Below, piece by piece: positions 6,698 to 8,376 of a stretch of DNA of 8,376 bases. Source of the DNA: Alphaproteobacteria bacterium (GTDB lineage: Bacteria > Pseudomonadota > Alphaproteobacteria > Rhodobacterales > Rhodobacteraceae); NCBI GenBank assembly GCA_030830465.1, contig JAURMY010000224.1, positions 1-8,376 on the forward strand, given 5' to 3'. The translations under genes and the position numbers were made by a program. The notes beneath the pieces are model-generated. The model worked only from the letters and a program-made list of their open reading frames with translations. It searched no databases and was not told the DNA's origin. How positions within the stretch are numbered: the first letter of the stretch is position 1; every line of letters starts with the position of its first letter.

Positions 6698-6711
6698 TTA
6701 CTTTTTCGTAA
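6698..6711 (+). promoter_or_regulatory. Candidate response-regulator operator, site C (TTAC-N6-GTAA), regulator side
   Basis: TTACTTTTTCGTAA is centred 96.5 nt before the ATG at 6801, the same distance as site A before its gene. It would allow autoregulation of the two-component operon. The central six bases are T-rich and differ from sites A and B, so only the TTAC/GTAA half-sites are conserved. Confidence 0.55.
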
Positions 6712-6800
6712 TCTCGGGGAAAGACCTGATTGAAGTTAAGGGTGCATTTGGAGGGCAAAGGTTTATGACTATGTGATCCCCATGGGGCGAAAGGCAAAAC

Positions 6801-7472
6801 ATGAAGATCCTTCTTGCCGAGGACGACCAGGATACCGCCGCGTATATCCGCAAGGGACTGACCAGCGAGGGCCACAGCGTTGACCATGTGGAAAACGGGC
6901 GCGACGCTTTGGTGCGTGCCACTTTGCAGCCCTATGATCTGTTTATCATTGACCGGATGATGCCGGAACTTGACGGCCTGTCGCTGGTCAAGGCCCTGCG
7001 AGCCAGCAAGAACGCCGCACCGGTCCTGTTTCTGACCGCTCTGGGCGGGATCGACGACCGGGTTGAAGGGCTGCGCACCGGTGCCGACGATTACCTTGTC
7101 AAACCTTTTGCTTTCGCTGAACTTTCGGCGCGGGTGCAGGCCTTGGCCCGGCGACCGGCCATGTCTGGCGAAGAAACCGTGCTTCAGGTGGCTGACCTGC
7201 GGATGGATCTGGTGCGCCGGACCGTAACCCGTGACAATGTCGAGATTGATCTGCAACCGCGCGAGTTTCTGCTGCTGGAACATCTGATGCGCCGCAGCGG
7301 GCGGGTGCAAACCCGCACCATGCTGCTGGAGGCGGTCTGGGACTTTCATTTTGATCCGAACACCAGTGTGGTGGAAACCCATATCAGCCGCCTGCGTGCG
7401 AAAATTGACAAACCGTTCAACAAGCCGTTGCTGCATACTATTCGCGGATCGGGCTATACTGTGAAAGCATGA
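6801..7472 (+). CDS. OmpR/PhoB-family response regulator
   Basis: 223 residues, the usual length for a receiver plus winged-helix regulator. The receiver (about 1-118) has the acidic pair Asp8/Asp9, the phospho-acceptor Asp51 in DLFIIDRMMPELDG, Thr79 in LFLTA and Lys101 in YLVKPF. The DNA-binding domain (about 128-222) shows QPREFLLLEHLMRRSGRVQTR, a recognition-helix region VVETHISRLRAKI (190-202) and the wing IRGSGYTV (214-221). The overall style (TAAYIRKGL, GRDALVRA, FAFAELSARVQAL) is close to the CusR/CzcR/QseB-like branch, but the signal cannot be named from this. The start has AAAGG at 6790-6794, 6 nt upstream. The kinase gene overlaps its stop by ATGA, so the two are translationally coupled. 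It is divergent from degP. The paired palindromes between them, one per promoter, suggest it controls both itself and degP. Confidence 0.96.
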   Translation: MKILLAEDDQDTAAYIRKGLTSEGHSVDHVENGRDALVRATLQPYDLFIIDRMMPELDGLSLVKALRASKNAAPVLFLTALGGIDDRVEGLRTGADDYLVKPFAFAELSARVQALARRPAMSGEETVLQVADLRMDLVRRTVTRDNVEIDLQPREFLLLEHLMRRSGRVQTRTMLLEAVWDFHFDPNTSVVETHISRLRAKIDKPFNKPLLHTIRGSGYTVKA

Positions 7473-8376
7473 CCGCCCCCAAACCAGAATTTGACTACCT
7501 GACGCGTCTGCGAAAACTTGCGGCCTCGGCCTCGATGCGTCAGGCCATCGTGATTTCAACCATCTTCACCCTGACAACGATCCTTGCCACGGCGGTTGCC
7601 TTTGTCATCCTGTCAAACGGGTTGCGCGGGCGTCTGGAACGGGATGCGCGCCAGATGGCGGAAAACCTTGCCGTCACCTACGAAATCGCGGGTTTGCCTG
7701 AACTGAAATCGCAAATTGCCTCAAACGCGGCGACCACACGGGATTTCACCAATCTGTTTCTGTTCGTCGACAACACCAAGTCGATCGTCTTTGGCAATTT
7801 CAATCTGAACGCCCCGTTTGAAGGCTTGCGGCCGCTGGTTCTTGGCCGGGATATTATCCTTCCCAATACGGCGTTGGGCGATGAAACCGTCACCTATCTG
7901 GCCTATGGCATTCGCATCCGGGCCGGTTGGATCATCACGGCACGGGACATGCGCTGGATCGGCGACACCCGGGAATTTGTGCTGCAATCGGTGTCATGGG
8001 GCCTTGGCTCGGCGCTTTTGCTGTCGATCATTCTGGCGGTTGCGGTCGCCCGGCGCAACGAACGGCGCCTGTCGGTCCTGAGCCGGGTTCTGGACCGGGT
8101 TGCCGGGGGCGAATTGACCGCCCGTTACAGCGACACCGCCAACCGGGGCGATGACATCAACCGCATTGCGGAATCGATCAACAAAACTTTGGACCGGCTC
8201 AATCTGACGGTGGACAGTCTGCGGCAGGTGTCCAACGACATTGCCCATGATCTGCGCACCCCGCTGACCCGTTTGCGCGGACGGCTGGAACCTTTGCTGA
8301 ACCGCACCGACCTGCCCGAAGATGCCATTGAGGCCGTCGCCCTGGCCGAGGCGCAACTGAACACCGTCGGCAAGAC
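7469..8376 (+). CDS. HAMP-domain sensor histidine kinase (3' end outside window)
   Basis: It starts at ATG 7469-7471, overlapping the TGA of the response regulator (7470-7472), and stays open to the right edge (302 codons visible). No good separate Shine-Dalgarno is evident, consistent with coupling to the upstream gene. Membrane segments lie at about 26-49 and 172-194, enclosing a periplasmic sensor region of about 120 residues with no fold I can name. A HAMP linker follows (about 195-247). The H-box VSNDIAHDLRTPLTRLR has the phospho-accepting histidine at residue 260. The ATP-binding HATPase domain lies beyond the window. It should phosphorylate the partner regulator encoded immediately upstream. 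The spectrum of signals (metal, envelope damage, other) cannot be read from the sequence. Confidence 0.94.
   Translation, partial: MTAPKPEFDYLTRLRKLAASASMRQAIVISTIFTLTTILATAVAFVILSNGLRGRLERDARQMAENLAVTYEIAGLPELKSQIASNAATTRDFTNLFLFVDNTKSIVFGNFNLNAPFEGLRPLVLGRDIILPNTALGDETVTYLAYGIRIRAGWIITARDMRWIGDTREFVLQSVSWGLGSALLLSIILAVAVARRNERRLSVLSRVLDRVAGGELTARYSDTANRGDDINRIAESINKTLDRLNLTVDSLRQVSNDIAHDLRTPLTRLRGRLEPLLNRTDLPEDAIEAVALAEAQLNTVGK

Larger units (their letters stand above)
6535..6800. promoter_or_regulatory. Divergent control region between degP and the two-component operon
   Basis: 266 bp with no credible gene. It holds both Shine-Dalgarno sites (degP AAGGAGG at 6541-6547; regulator AAAGG at 6790-6794), two copies of TTAC-N6-GTAA, and GC-rich palindromes near the centre. 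The midpoint between the two operators (about 6670.5) almost coincides with the midpoint of the region (about 6667.5). This is the layout expected when one operator serves each divergent promoter. No strong sigma-70 -35 is visible on either side, in keeping with activator-dependent promoters. Confidence 0.75.

Noticed and set aside
6630..6711. CpxR-type GTAAA-N5-GTAAA tandem boxes
   Set aside because: I looked for direct repeats because of the CpxR-degP parallel, but the half-sites here are inverted (TTAC...GTAA), so the CpxR consensus does not fit.
6546..6776. A 76-codon open frame inside the divergent region
   Set aside because: It has no credible ribosome binding site, overlaps both candidate operators and both promoters, and resembles no family I know.
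6630..7559. A 309-codon open frame on the minus strand across the response regulator
   Set aside because: It is antisense to a clear receiver/winged-helix gene, shows no domain, and crosses the divergent control region and the start of the kinase gene.

Overview
The window looks like chromosomal DNA of an alphaproteobacterium, most likely a member of the Rhodobacterales (Roseobacter-like). This rests on the moderately high GC content, the style of the DegP, MprF and two-component proteins, and compact gene spacing. The taxonomic call is inference from general familiarity; there is no rRNA or other marker gene here. I see no insertion sequence, CRISPR array, tRNA or phage gene. The longest stretch without a gene is the 266-bp divergent control region at 6535-6800.

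Layout. (1) 1-1414, plus strand: the 3' end of a short-chain dehydrogenase/reductase, then 25 nt later a complete ornithine cyclodeaminase/mu-crystallin family gene. This is a metabolic two-gene arrangement. (2) 1415-2331, plus strand: a 149-bp control region followed by a 255-residue multi-pass membrane protein of the COG4705 type. The first half of this gene is clearly more AT-rich than its neighbours, and the protein has an internal repeat architecture. (3) 2353-4971, minus strand: mprF, the aminoacyl-phosphatidylglycerol synthase/flippase, convergent with the membrane protein gene. (4) 5083-6534, minus strand: a DegP/HtrA-type periplasmic serine protease, separated from mprF by a strong hairpin terminator. 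(5) 6801-8376, plus strand: an OmpR-family response regulator and, overlapping by ATGA, a membrane histidine kinase that runs off the right edge. The pair is divergent from degP.

How the genes may work together. A two-component system divergent from a periplasmic protease, with mprF next to it, reads as an envelope-stress or envelope-maintenance neighbourhood. The most interesting signal is a palindrome, TTAC-N6-GTAA. By eye I find it exactly three times in the window, and always in upstream DNA: 1461-1474 before the COG4705 gene, 6630-6643 on the degP side, and 6698-6711 on the response-regulator side. The centres of the three sites lie about 97, 102 and 97 nt before the respective start codons. 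I propose that this is the operator of the response regulator encoded here, and that degP, the regulator operon and the uncharacterised COG4705 membrane protein form one local regulon. mprF lacks the site; its leader instead carries a different 22-bp inverted repeat abutting the ribosome binding site.
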